This document shows, piece after piece, positions 38,401 to 47,134 of a DNA stretch of 64,000 bases. The stretch's first letter is position 1. Every line of letters starts with the position of its first letter. A model generated the notes under the pieces. The model was given only the letters and a program-made list of their open reading frames with translations, was not told the origin of the DNA and ran no database searches. This DNA comes from Laspinema palackyanum D2a (GTDB lineage Bacteria; Cyanobacteriota; Cyanobacteriia; Cyanobacteriales; Laspinemataceae), in NCBI GenBank assembly GCA_025370845.1, contig JAMXFF010000031.1:1-64000 (forward strand), written 5' to 3'. The position numbers were made by a program, and so were the translations under genes.

Positions 38401-39060
38401 TTGCCGTTATTAGCTAATTCTCGGGTAATTCGAGTCCGCCAAAATTGTATGCAAGCGATTTTGGAGCAAGTAAACACCCAGAAGGTTACTCCCGTACAAA
38501 TTGTCCAAGTTTTCCAGGCCATTGGTCAAGAAACTACGCCGGAAGTCTTGCAATTGGCCTATAAACTAGCAACGGCTGCCATCTGGAAACATCCCTCGGG
38601 CGCTCGACGATTAGAGTTGCCCATTGCCGAGGCGATATTTAGTTTGACCCAGACGGTCATTCCTCATGCACCCCAGCCGACTATTGATAGGATTGCCCAT
38701 ATCGCCATGATTGCCTTCAATCAAATGGTGATACTAGAAGACCGTCGCCTGATTCCTCAACTCATCGACTGTACCCGGCTGCTATTTCAGTCCGTGGATA
38801 TTTCGGGTAAAATTGATAAATTGGTCGTGACTTCTTTGTTAAATGACTTAGGTAAATTTGACCCTGACTTGTTTTCTCGAATGATTCGCGAAGATTGGGT
38901 CAGAAATGATAAAATATTACCTGTGGCTAATCAACAAGCCTTGGTGGTAGCCATTGCCAACAATCAAGGCAAAATGTCACCGTTACTCGACCAACTGCTA
39001 GAGGACCCCCAAGTAGCCGAAGAAACCAAAACTCGTATCCTCCGCGAACGGAACCTGTAA
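35401..39060 (+). CDS. HTH-STAND NTPase with alpha-helical repeats, CRISPR-linked
   Basis: A 1219-aa protein. An N-terminal helix-turn-helix (LTKTAIAKELAIASWTTVSK at about 33-52) of the type often joined to cyanobacterial NACHT proteins comes first. A STAND/NACHT NTPase follows, with Walker A GAAGYGKST at 171-179, Walker B GILLLDTLD at 241-249, and a sensor-like VAFTCRDND. GFFHQTFLEYAIARW is the conserved winged-helix end of NACHT modules. About 600 residues of HEAT/ARM-like helical repeats form the rest, suited to target binding. No nuclease or TIR effector is evident. Bacterial STAND proteins are frequently antiphage sensors (Avs, bNACHT). Its position between RT-cas1 and array 2 suggests a defence role. 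Confidence 0.85.
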   Translation: MAKKKEDVILGRRSLIASEEGIQKAEQALRRHNLTKTAIAKELAIASWTTVSKFFNSKPVDRLLFQEICRALDLDWQEIAALSFEDSSDSPSESEDEPSSGAVEQIIEEAFAQATPPTVQLAMVRGHASRTRKALDPYVLPPIRRESFLERCLTQIRGGVEGKQRVVPILGAAGYGKSTLLGTLYDALIAEGIGGWIALVRCDDLVEESERFPEELGAKVSDSRLSIVEVAQQLTAHHGRGILLLDTLDIVLTKPLVPIFRGMLAQLLESGTTVAFTCRDNDYADFFEPYHQSFAGFREAVYDGCKITPFQPEEVAEAAGRFAALKPDYPTLESQTAFAERILALSADSVSLTEIVTHPLLLALLCELFAEAQIVPEDLTVSQLYDIYWNWKISKVRHQHQSPRIGKTQEKLCLFLAETLYQNSGERLRDFLYETQFDLSESADFEAYTALRSEGVLKELGNYRIGFFHQTFLEYAIARWLNATPSGELTQAQIRNQLQSNAQATPHYLWPIFRQYLTLVTLADFEQICHELDWQQLLPFRAIAFAAVSRIEPDASGILRPMLEVALARDYAFMETLLVAANSAPIRHRETAWEIVLHSLSRVPKELINKTLEIAADWIVQSHAELQRFQDTIAALNASPLVASRLGHTLWGKLLGDYCRKIRTQGKAINLQVLALLQQQYAAFGSNVRAMVIELYLNLEVPWEVQVEFLEAIIELPPANNSFVEHQNAVTLLGSVLPDLLSNGKSRFGQSWLEVLAVPLQPEWMAVCAAAVGRQAAQDAELLGAIVSLLFDECSSADSKSLNRSSAIALQEAIQHGGAAAVAFTLVNRDISKLADNRISTLAMLLRALAKAGEESPELEEAWAVQLTEWIHPLIETYPVELIGVLGTFAVWSAQIRTQFAAILEQAVQSLAPKQTNLILKKLSYIPPEIAPYLQQNRQSKEARTALLKLHWQQAKLGVTEAIQEVVKACGDVSQDIAKEASGMVLELVQNQQAVPLESLLPLLANSRVIRVRQNCMQAILEQVNTQKVTPVQIVQVFQAIGQETTPEVLQLAYKLATAAIWKHPSGARRLELPIAEAIFSLTQTVIPHAPQPTIDRIAHIAMIAFNQMVILEDRRLIPQLIDCTRLLFQSVDISGKIDKLVVTSLLNDLGKFDPDLFSRMIREDWVRNDKILPVANQQALVVAIANNQGKMSPLLDQLLEDPQVAEETKTRILRERNL

Positions 39061-39302
39061 GCTCATGAATATTAAGTCAGCTTATCATAAATCTACGAAT
39101 GATAAGCATCTGAGGGGGGTAGGGTAAGTCTGAAACCCTGATTCTCTCGTTACCCCCCTCAGATTAGGCTCTAGGAACGGGTTCCAGGGGGCTATTTATT
39201 CCAGATTCTGGCTTAAATCATGCGGATGTTGCTACAAAAACTTGACCCCCTCAGATTGACAGGTGTAGAATTAGCCCAGGGTAAACCTTTCAATAGGTAA
39301 GC
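39061..39302 (+). promoter_or_regulatory. Leader of CRISPR array 2
   Basis: Follows the STAND stop. A 14-base perfect inverted pair (39108-39121 and 39151-39164, core CTGAGGGGGGTA) could also end STAND transcription. A third related CCCCCTCAGATTG occurs near 39247. The last 81 bases (39222-39302) are exactly the array 1 leader in reverse. Confidence 0.8.
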
Positions 39303-40847
39303 CCTTGCACTTCTTCGGAAGTGGAATTAATGGAAACCAACTGTGCCTCCTATCTGGACTTGACCAGTAAAAAGAGGCCTTGCACTTCTTCGGAAGTGGA
39401 ATTAATGGAAACAAGTTGATACCTCCGAGGACGGTATCAGTCAGGTTTTGCCTTGCACTTCTTCGGAAGTGGAATTAATGGAAACAACAAACCGAAGCCA
39501 GCAAACCCAGCAACAGAGCAGCCTTGCACTTCTTCGGAAGTGGAATTAATGGAAACACTTCTCTGCATCTTGTTCTTGGAAAGCGGTTTTAACCTTGCAC
39601 TTCTTCGGAAGTGGAATTAATGGAAACAGAATTTCTACCGAGTTGACAGAGTCAGCATCGCTTACCTTGCACTTCTTCGGAAGTGGAATTAATGGAAACA
39701 TCCTTCAAATATTACACTCAGTGTGTAGGTTGTAGCCTTGCACTTCTTCGGAAGTGGAATTAATGGAAACAATTCGACTGAGGGTGTGCTGCAATTGTAG
39801 CATCAATTCCTTGCACTTCTTCGGAAGTGGAATTAATGGAAACTCGACCCCGATCTCTTCCGCATTACAGCGGTCGACCTTGCACTTCTTCGGAAGTGGA
39901 ATTAATGGAAACCCTGTTGAGCTGAAACGGAAGCAGGTATAACGATACCACCTTGCACTTCTTCGGAAGTGGAATTAATGGAAACACCAGAGATAGCGGT
40001 AAAGTTACCAATCGCTTCGGATCCTTGCACTTCTTCGGAAGTGGAATTAATGGAAACTTTTTGACATCTTGAGGAAAGGAATCAAAATTTGCCTTGCACT
40101 TCTTCGGAAGTGGAATTAATGGAAACTTACATTTCCTCCAGAAACCTGAAAGTCATTTTGACCTTGCACTTCTTCGGAAGTGGAATTAATGGAAACGATA
40201 GAAACTTTATCGTTGCCGTAAGTTGGGTTTGTTTGCCTTGCACTTCTTCGGAAGTGGAATTAATGGAAACCCTGTGTCATCCCCATATTCGGGGTTACTT
40301 TCAAAGCCTTGCACTTCTTCGGAAGTGGAATTAATGGAAACCAGTGGTAGCCGTAAGAGCAAGACCAGCAAGCGATAAACCTTGCACTTCCTTGGAAGTG
40401 GAATTAATGGAAACCAGTCATTTGCAGGCCCATGGGGGTCTGGATAACGCCTTGCACTTCCTTGGAAGTGGAATTAATGGAAACATGGCATTGGGTTTAT
40501 TCATCCCTTGCCAAAGTTCGTAAACCTTGCACTTCCTTGGAAGTGGAATTAATGGAAACTGAATCTTCATCGGTCTTGGTGTTAACCACAATCTCCTTGC
40601 ACTTCCTTGGAAGTGGAATTAATGGAAACTGTACGTCGGGTCGAAACCCAAATAGATCTGAACCACTCCTTGCACTTCCTTGGAAGTGGAATTAATGGAA
40701 ACTGATTTGAATCTGATTATTTGCATTACTGAGGTTTTCACCCCTTGCACTTCCTTGGAAGTGGAATTAATGGAAACTAGGACTGCGCCTGGTAAGACCA
40801 GGACAGGTCCAGCCTTGCACTTCTTTGGAAGTGGAATTAATGGAAAC
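39303..40847 (+). CRISPR. CRISPR array 2, 22 repeats and 21 spacers
   Basis: Same 35-base repeat as array 1, in crRNA orientation on the plus strand with the leader on the left. Repeats 1-15 carry the loop TTCG in CACTTCTTCGGAAGTG, repeats 16-21 carry CTTG, and the last carries TTTG. All end GGAAAC. Spacers are about 35-40 bases. The array is followed after about 430 bases by the cmr operon. Confidence 0.97.
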
Positions 40848-41280
40848 AGATTGACCGCTTCCTGCTACCTGATAGCGGGAATCACTTCATCAATAGAGCC
40901 AAGTTTAATCATTACCGCATAGCCATAACTTAGGCTTGGTTTATGGCTGACGAATATGAAGAAATGTAACAATTACTTATCATTTAATCAAGATAAATAA
41001 AGTTTTATCTCAAAGAGTGATGGGGTGACCCAAAATATGCGATATTAATCCGTAATTGTTTCAGATTTAGCTTGGAGCTTGATTCTGAGTTCAGCAGATA
41101 GCAATGTTGAAGAATAGGGCAACAAGAGCCAGCACAGCTTGTTTACTCTCGAATCGAGCTTTATCAAAAATGTTATAGTTTCTCAAAGCAATGAAATACG
41201 TTATGAAAGAGTGCGATTATCTTGCTCGCTGGTGTTGTTACAAATGATTTGGGAACGCTCTAATTCAGCGACTAACCACT
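40848..41280. other. Intergenic region between array 2 and the cmr operon
   Basis: AT-rich, with no convincing gene. It should contain the promoter for the plus-strand cmr operon. I see no clear -35/-10 pair and no strong Shine-Dalgarno before the cmr2 ATG. Confidence 0.5.
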
Positions 41281-42897
41281 ATGTATGTTTTCCTAACCTT
41301 TGCTCCAATCCAAGGATTTATTGAAAAATCGCGTAAATTGCGCGACTTGTATGGCGCATCTTTGATTTTATCTTACCTGAGTCATGCCCTTATTGAAGCG
41401 GCTCAAAAAAAGGGGGCAATCGTAATTTCTCCCGGTTTGCCAAAGATTGCCCAAGGAATGCCCAATCGGATATTATTGCAGGGAAATTTCTCCGAAGAGG
41501 ATGCCCACCAAGCCCTAGTAGAAAGCTGGAGAAAAATGCTTGACCACTGTCGCCAATTGTTGGTCCAGCAAATTAAAGAGTTTCACCGCATTAAACAACA
41601 AGCAGATTTCGATTATACCTGGGAGCGAGAATGGGATAAGTGGAAAACCTCTACTTGGGAGCTATTTTGGGCAGAGGGAGAGACGCCAAAAGATGCCAAG
41701 CAGCAGTTAGAACAAAGGAAGCTGGCTAGACAATGGAAAGCGATTAATTGGATTGGCGACAGTTCTAGTCTCAGCGGGTCGGATGCAATCGCCTATCCTC
41801 GCCTGGAAGCTCCAGATATTAACCTAACGCGAGGATTTCCCCAAAGTGAAACCCATTATATCGAAGTCTTCTATGATACTCTAGCAGAAATGTTTGATAA
41901 CCATCAATCTCAGTGGAAAACCGAGACTGAAAACTCAGAGATAGAAGGTAAATTTATTGATGCCAACGAACGATTGAGCATCCCCGAATTAGTTAAGCGG
42001 TTAGTGACGCATTCTGAATATGCTAACCGGATTGGCATTCCTCATCCCAAAAAGTTTAAAGATATTGTTCGCAAAACCCCTGAAAAACTCTACTGGACAG
42101 GTTGGTTTATGGGAGATGGGGATAGAATGGGCGATTTGTTGCAAAAATCCCTCGAACTGGGTGGAGATGAAGGCATTGGCGAATTTAGCCGACTCGTGCG
42201 CCAGTGGGGAACTGACTTGTATGGACTAATTCCTCGCGAATTGGGACGAACAATTTATGCAGGAGGCGATGATTTTTTTGGCATTTTCTACCGAGGACAA
42301 GCCGAGCAAATTTCTGGCAATTCTGTCTTAGAACAATTGAAGGCACTACATAAAAGTTGGCAGGGGTTAGCAGCAACCTTAACACCTTTAGTTCAAGAGA
42401 ATGCAACTCTCAGCCTCGGATTGGTGTGGGTAGGCGGTAGTGTTCCTCAGCGAGACGTGCTGCAACACTGCCGTGACACTCAAGAGCGCTCTAAAAAACG
42501 AGGACGCGATCGCATTACCCTACGGGTCGTTTTCAACAACGGTCAATTTGTAGAATGGACCTCTCCTTGGGAATACTTACCGATATTAACCGCTTACCAA
42601 GATTTAGATGGCGGCTCGAACTGGAGTCATGTTTATCGCGATTTGGCGCAGCTCAAAGCTCGTTATGCCTTGGGATTCGGAGTCAACGATTTAGAATCCC
42701 TTGATTCTATAACCATTTTGGATTTTAAAGAGGGAGCTTTGGAGTTCCTAGACATTTACTTTTCTGGTTGGAAGGAAAAAATTAATAAGAATCGCCATAA
42801 ACTTTTTGAGTATGCCAGCCCAGAAGCCCAAAAAAACTGTGAACTCATTCACTGGATTGATAACTTAATCCAAGTTGGATGGCACTTATTATCCTAA
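41281..42897 (+). CDS. cmr2: Cas10/Cmr2, HD-less, GGDD intact
   Basis: The large subunit of a type III-B effector complex, which makes cyclic oligoadenylates on binding target RNA. The protein begins APIQGFIEKSRKLRDLYGAS, which in full-length Cmr2 comes after the HD nuclease domain; at 538 aa it lacks HD. MGDGDRMGD (about 280-288) is the first metal-binding palm motif and YAGGDDFFG has GGDD at 328-331, so cyclase activity is expected. The next gene, cmr3, starts 28 bases later. Loss of HD means no DNA cleavage by this subunit. Confidence 0.93.
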   Translation: MYVFLTFAPIQGFIEKSRKLRDLYGASLILSYLSHALIEAAQKKGAIVISPGLPKIAQGMPNRILLQGNFSEEDAHQALVESWRKMLDHCRQLLVQQIKEFHRIKQQADFDYTWEREWDKWKTSTWELFWAEGETPKDAKQQLEQRKLARQWKAINWIGDSSSLSGSDAIAYPRLEAPDINLTRGFPQSETHYIEVFYDTLAEMFDNHQSQWKTETENSEIEGKFIDANERLSIPELVKRLVTHSEYANRIGIPHPKKFKDIVRKTPEKLYWTGWFMGDGDRMGDLLQKSLELGGDEGIGEFSRLVRQWGTDLYGLIPRELGRTIYAGGDDFFGIFYRGQAEQISGNSVLEQLKALHKSWQGLAATLTPLVQENATLSLGLVWVGGSVPQRDVLQHCRDTQERSKKRGRDRITLRVVFNNGQFVEWTSPWEYLPILTAYQDLDGGSNWSHVYRDLAQLKARYALGFGVNDLESLDSITILDFKEGALEFLDIYFSGWKEKINKNRHKLFEYASPEAQKNCELIHWIDNLIQVGWHLLS

Positions 42898-42925
42898 TCT
42901 TGTCTTTCCTCAAAATAGGTTATTT

Positions 42926-43948
42926 ATGTTTAAATACCAGATTTTAATTCGACCTTTGGGGGCAATGTACGGAAGTGCAGGAGGCTTTTTGTCCCCCGAA
43001 AACTTAGTCGGTCGTTCTGGGGCTAAGTTTCCCCCGGACGCGGCAACGTTGGCTGGACTTTTTTTTAGCGCTTATTACCATAACCCAAAAGTCAAAACAG
43101 AACTGAAAGAAAACTTGTATGTAGCGGGTCCTTTTTGGGCCCCCAACTCTAAGCTGAATAAAATTTGCGTACCGATTCCTTGGACCCTAGTCATGGGCGA
43201 AGAGCAATGGGATAGATGGGAAGTTAAATGGGAGAAGGGGGAACTCACTTGGCATCGGCAAAATTCCGACCTTGATCCCGATTATACCTGGCAATCTATC
43301 TTAGACTGGGACGATCCCCCAGGTATTAAAAAAAGTTACCAGAATGCTCAAAATTCGCTTCCCAAAAATCCCTGGACTTACTCCCCTTTCTTGCATCCCC
43401 AGATGAAAAAAACAGAACGTAGCGTACAGCAAGAAGGAGGCTTATTCTTAGAAAATACCGTGCAAGTCAACCCGGATATTTATTTAGTGTACCTCTCTAG
43501 CTATCCTCTGGAACCGGGATGGTATCGATTTGGAGGCGAGAGTCATTTAGTTGAGATAGAATGTCGAGACCTGAAAGGGAAAATGAAGGAACGCTTACAA
43601 GAACCCATTCAGCAAAGTTTTGCATTAATTGTTCCCGGTGTTTGGGGGTCTAATCGATTTTCCTATCGGTCTCCCTATCATGCTAACTGTAAGGATTTTC
43701 CAAAACCCTTACAAATGTTAACAGACAAACCTATTCCCTATCGGTATAGTGCTGGCGGGCAACTTACCCGAGGGCGTTATGCTGTACCCGCAGGTAGCGT
43801 TTATATCCTAGAAAAACCCATTGGTAAACCTTGGTCAGATTGGCCGAAAAAATGGTTTCCGCAAAATGGATTTCTCAAGCACCTTGGAGGAGGCTTGTGC
43901 TTGCCCATCGCAGTTCCCGGTTTAGATGATAGCAAAGGAGTGGCATAA
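42926..43948 (+). CDS. cmr3: Cmr3-type RAMP protein
   Basis: A 340-aa Cas5-like subunit of the Cmr complex that holds the 5' handle of crRNA. The ATG at 42926 is preferred over an upstream start that overlaps cmr2, because the conserved beginning is MFKYQILIRPLGAMYGS. Typical features are FPPDAATLAGLFFSAYY near the start and the glycine-rich GGQLTRGRYAVPAGSVYIL near the end. Its stop overlaps the cmr4 start by one base. Confidence 0.85.
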   Translation: MFKYQILIRPLGAMYGSAGGFLSPENLVGRSGAKFPPDAATLAGLFFSAYYHNPKVKTELKENLYVAGPFWAPNSKLNKICVPIPWTLVMGEEQWDRWEVKWEKGELTWHRQNSDLDPDYTWQSILDWDDPPGIKKSYQNAQNSLPKNPWTYSPFLHPQMKKTERSVQQEGGLFLENTVQVNPDIYLVYLSSYPLEPGWYRFGGESHLVEIECRDLKGKMKERLQEPIQQSFALIVPGVWGSNRFSYRSPYHANCKDFPKPLQMLTDKPIPYRYSAGGQLTRGRYAVPAGSVYILEKPIGKPWSDWPKKWFPQNGFLKHLGGGLCLPIAVPGLDDSKGVA

Positions 43949-44826
43949 TGTATCGCAAAGGTTACGGAGTGATTGAAACCCTCGCCCCCTTGCACGTGGG
44001 CGCAACTACCGGAGAAGAAACAGGCAACCTCAATCTAATTTTTCGAGACCAATTCACTCAAACGGGTATCGTCCCAGGGAGTTCAATTCGCGGTCGGTTA
44101 CGTTCTGATTTGTATTTATCCAACGAGGAAGGGAAAACACTCGCTGAGGATTGGTACGGTCGCCCAGCAGAACGCAATAAAGATATAGAATTCGAGTCTC
44201 GCATCAAAATCGAACAAGCCTCTGTCCTGTGGTTGCCGGTATTTTGTCCAGGACAACCTGTGGTTTGGATAAGCTGCCCGAGGTTGTTGATGCGCTATCA
44301 GCGAATTGCTCCGGACAAAAATTTGAAGAAGATTCCCAAACCTTATACCAGTTCTCTGGGCTTGGAAGGACGAAAACTTAAAACAAAAGAAGCGCAAAAA
44401 AAAGCAGGGGGCAAAGAAGTTTTATTTTTCAACTTTGGTTTTGTCAGCATTGAGAATCAGCAAGATTTATCCGCTTGGTTTCCCCTAGAAGCCATGTTCG
44501 GCTACGGTGAGACCAAAGACCTTCCCGCCTTGATAGTTGAAGACAAAGATATGGGCATGATTCACGATATGGCGCTTTATCGTCAAAGTCGTGTTGCTTT
44601 GCAAAAGGGCCAAAAAGTAGTAGATGACCGGGCCTTTTTTAATGTAGAAGCTTTACCAGAAGGCACAGTTATGGTGTTCCCCTTTGGTATCAAAGATAGC
44701 CAAAATAGCGATAAGAAGCTAGACTGGAAACCCCTCCATAATAACACCGAAGGAGATATCTATTTAGGAGGGCTAGAGTCGGTAGGTTTTGGTCACTGCT
44801 ATATGACACTTAGGGGGCTGCAATAA
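43948..44826 (+). CDS. cmr4: Cmr4-type RAMP (Cas7) protein, probable slicing-site change
   Basis: A 292-aa Cas7-type backbone subunit. LAPLHVGATTGEE and GIVPGSSIRGRLR are the family hallmarks, and GGLESVGFGHCYM is the C-terminal glycine-rich loop. In known Cmr4 an Asp in an IDxPI-like segment before the R-E/D pair cuts target RNA. Here the aligned position reads GNLNLIFRD, with N29 where Asp is expected, so target slicing may be lost. The alignment is by eye with one gap. Confidence 0.85.
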   Translation: MYRKGYGVIETLAPLHVGATTGEETGNLNLIFRDQFTQTGIVPGSSIRGRLRSDLYLSNEEGKTLAEDWYGRPAERNKDIEFESRIKIEQASVLWLPVFCPGQPVVWISCPRLLMRYQRIAPDKNLKKIPKPYTSSLGLEGRKLKTKEAQKKAGGKEVLFFNFGFVSIENQQDLSAWFPLEAMFGYGETKDLPALIVEDKDMGMIHDMALYRQSRVALQKGQKVVDDRAFFNVEALPEGTVMVFPFGIKDSQNSDKKLDWKPLHNNTEGDIYLGGLESVGFGHCYMTLRGLQ

Positions 44827-45269
44827 TGGCTTTACACGCTTACAATTTAGATAGAATCGCCCAACAGATTGTCCTTAAGTATCGCGATCAAAAGGTACTG
44901 AATGAATCTCACAAAATGCGCCAGACTGCTGTGTTTGGATTGGAGCGATTTTGGGGCGAACATTTGCGCTTGCTGGCAAAACCTGAGACACGGGATGCCG
45001 GACAATATTGGCGGGATACTTGGAAAGAATTAGCCAATATCATGGCAAAAGCAGGAATTGCTGTCCCGAACGATTCCGTGGAGCCAAATAACACTGGACA
45101 AATCCGGGAAATGGCAGAAAAGCTTTGGAATGACGAGGAATTTTCCAGGGACGATCGCCAATTTACCCTAGCAGTCCTAATTCAGTTATGCGATAGCTTA
45201 GTCTGGTGGACGCAACGGTACAAGAAAAAAGCAGAACGCGATGCTGAGGTGACTACCAATGAATCCTGA
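44826..45269 (+). CDS. cmr5: Cmr5 (Cas11) small subunit
   Basis: A 147-aa all-helical protein (NLDRIAQQIVLKYRDQKVL; FTLAVLIQLCDSLVWWTQRY) in the usual slot between the Cas7-type genes. Cmr5 lines the complex and helps hold target RNA. Start overlaps the cmr4 stop, and the end overlaps the next gene by 11 bases, so the whole set is translationally coupled. Confidence 0.8.
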   Translation: MALHAYNLDRIAQQIVLKYRDQKVLNESHKMRQTAVFGLERFWGEHLRLLAKPETRDAGQYWRDTWKELANIMAKAGIAVPNDSVEPNNTGQIREMAEKLWNDEEFSRDDRQFTLAVLIQLCDSLVWWTQRYKKKAERDAEVTTNES

Positions 45270-47127
45270 AGAAATCCCTTTGATGTTTCAAGCTCAAATT
45301 AATGGACGCTGCCAACTCCAGCGGAATGAATCCAAGCAGCGCCATCAAGCTTATGATTGGAAAGATGAATGGACAAAACCCTATCCCAAACCGGATATCA
45401 AACCCATTGCACCCTCCCAATCCGTCAAAGTCAATCCTTTCGCCCGCCCGTCTAAAGAGACCCCTGTTAGTTTAACATTAGAACAAAAAAGATTAGGCCA
45501 ACCTCCTCAATTTGGAAAAAGAGTACAAACCCACGAATATTCGATTCGTTGGCGTTTGGTGTGTAACAGCGGTCAAGATGAGACGATAATTCGTCCAACG
45601 ATTGGGGCAAAAGGCTATCCCTATTACCCAGGTTCTAGTATGAAAGGGGCGTTTAAGCAAGCTTGCAATCCAGAACAATCGTTGGCCTATTGTGGCGGCC
45701 CAATCATTCAAGATGGCGAAAAAAGGACCCAACCCGGTTTACTCCGGTTTCATGGAGGCTATCCGATTGATACATCTTGGACTCAGCGGCTTGTAGACCC
45801 GGTTCATGGCCAAGAAGCCAAGCAAGTGATACAGGACCAGACCACCAATGCTAATGTGCAAATTTCACTGTATCGCGTTACCTTGCGCTTCGGAATTTCT
45901 AGCGATCGCCTACCCGCCAATGACCCGAAATGGAAGGAAATTTGGCAAATTTGGGAAAAAGCTCTTTCCCAAGGATTAGGCAGCCGGGTGAGTGCCGGAT
46001 ACGGTTATTTTAACGTTTCTCAGCCCCAGGGACTGCTCCAAGTGGCACTGACCGGAACCGGAGTAGCTTCGACTTTACTCGCAAAAGAACAACTCACCGA
46101 TGAAGCTTCTCCCTCAGAATTTCGTCCAAATATGTTTAAAGCAGCATTGCGTGGTCATACCCTCCGGTTGTTGGGTGGCCTGAGCGATCCGTTAACTGCC
46201 CAATACTTGACTAAAATTCTCTGGGGAGGATTTGGCGATCGCCTTCCCAATCCTAACAATTCTCGACCGCTTGCCACCCGTAATGTTCAATATGGTTCCA
46301 TTCAAGGAGTATTAGGCGTTCATTTTGAGGGGGATAGAGAAGATATTTTATCTTGCCACGAATATAAACCCCAAAAGAAGGCAGGCAATCGCCAAGAACC
46401 CCAGGTTCAATACACTCCAATTTACGACCTCAAACAAGGGACTCTCCGCATCCTCCTGACCCATCCTGCCGACAATGCCAAAGAATTAACCGACTTGGCA
46501 ACCCAGTTGGTCCAATTTACCTTACTTTTGGGCGGGTTTGGAAAATCTTGGCGCAGAATTGACCATCGCAAATTTTATCCGAACTACACCCAACATAAAC
46601 CGACGATGGGTTGTCATTGGGAATTTGCACCGGGTTCAGAGCAATTCTATTTACCTATTACCGACCTCGCGCAAGTCAGCGAGTTTATCAATTGTCTGCG
46701 TGAATCTTTCCGAAATTGGGCCACATCGCAACAGGTTCCCCTGGGCAATAGCCCTGCCAAATCCTGGCGAGAAGCATGGTATCCTTACCAGACAGGGCAA
46801 GCAGGCGTACAGGTATGGGGGCGCATCAGTTCCAACTCCTCCAGTCAGGCAATTCATTGGTTTCACCAAGCCTATCAAGGGAACGATTCGATTGCCAAAA
46901 AAGATAATATGGACAATCCTTATTTGACGGGAAAACTTAATCAAACCGGCAGAATTTGGCATCGAATGTATCCCCATTATCAAATTGATGCAGACAACCA
47001 CTGGCACTCCACCGGAGGGTATGTCGAATTTCTTACAATTTTTCCTGGTGCAGTACAAATGAATAGTTACGCCAGCAAGTTTTTGAAATTTCTAGCTGAA
47101 GATAGCGATTTTACACGAATTTGGTAA
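45259..47127 (+). CDS. Cmr6-Cmr1 fusion RAMP protein
   Basis: A 622-aa protein with two RAMP cores. The first has YPYYPGSSMKGAFKQAC (about 118-134) and QGLGSRVSAGYGYF (about 238-251), as in Cmr6. The second has FRPNMFKAALRGHTLRLLGG (about 290-309), WGGFGDRL and LLLGGFGKSWRR (about 419-430), as in Cmr1. Together with cmr2-5 this completes the type III-B set, and no separate cmr1 or cmr6 exists in the operon. About 100 residues before the first core are proline-rich and disordered in appearance. The product would cap the 3' end of the complex. Confidence 0.8.
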   Translation: MNPEEIPLMFQAQINGRCQLQRNESKQRHQAYDWKDEWTKPYPKPDIKPIAPSQSVKVNPFARPSKETPVSLTLEQKRLGQPPQFGKRVQTHEYSIRWRLVCNSGQDETIIRPTIGAKGYPYYPGSSMKGAFKQACNPEQSLAYCGGPIIQDGEKRTQPGLLRFHGGYPIDTSWTQRLVDPVHGQEAKQVIQDQTTNANVQISLYRVTLRFGISSDRLPANDPKWKEIWQIWEKALSQGLGSRVSAGYGYFNVSQPQGLLQVALTGTGVASTLLAKEQLTDEASPSEFRPNMFKAALRGHTLRLLGGLSDPLTAQYLTKILWGGFGDRLPNPNNSRPLATRNVQYGSIQGVLGVHFEGDREDILSCHEYKPQKKAGNRQEPQVQYTPIYDLKQGTLRILLTHPADNAKELTDLATQLVQFTLLLGGFGKSWRRIDHRKFYPNYTQHKPTMGCHWEFAPGSEQFYLPITDLAQVSEFINCLRESFRNWATSQQVPLGNSPAKSWREAWYPYQTGQAGVQVWGRISSNSSSQAIHWFHQAYQGNDSIAKKDNMDNPYLTGKLNQTGRIWHRMYPHYQIDADNHWHSTGGYVEFLTIFPGAVQMNSYASKFLKFLAEDSDFTRIW

Positions 47128-47134
47128 TCAAACA

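Noticed and set aside
39754..40922. Open frames across array 2
   Set aside because: Translations of the CRISPR repeat in crRNA orientation, with the same repeated peptide each time.
41139..41324. 61-aa frame upstream of cmr2
   Set aside because: No ribosome site, overlaps the cmr2 start, and no conserved-looking sequence.
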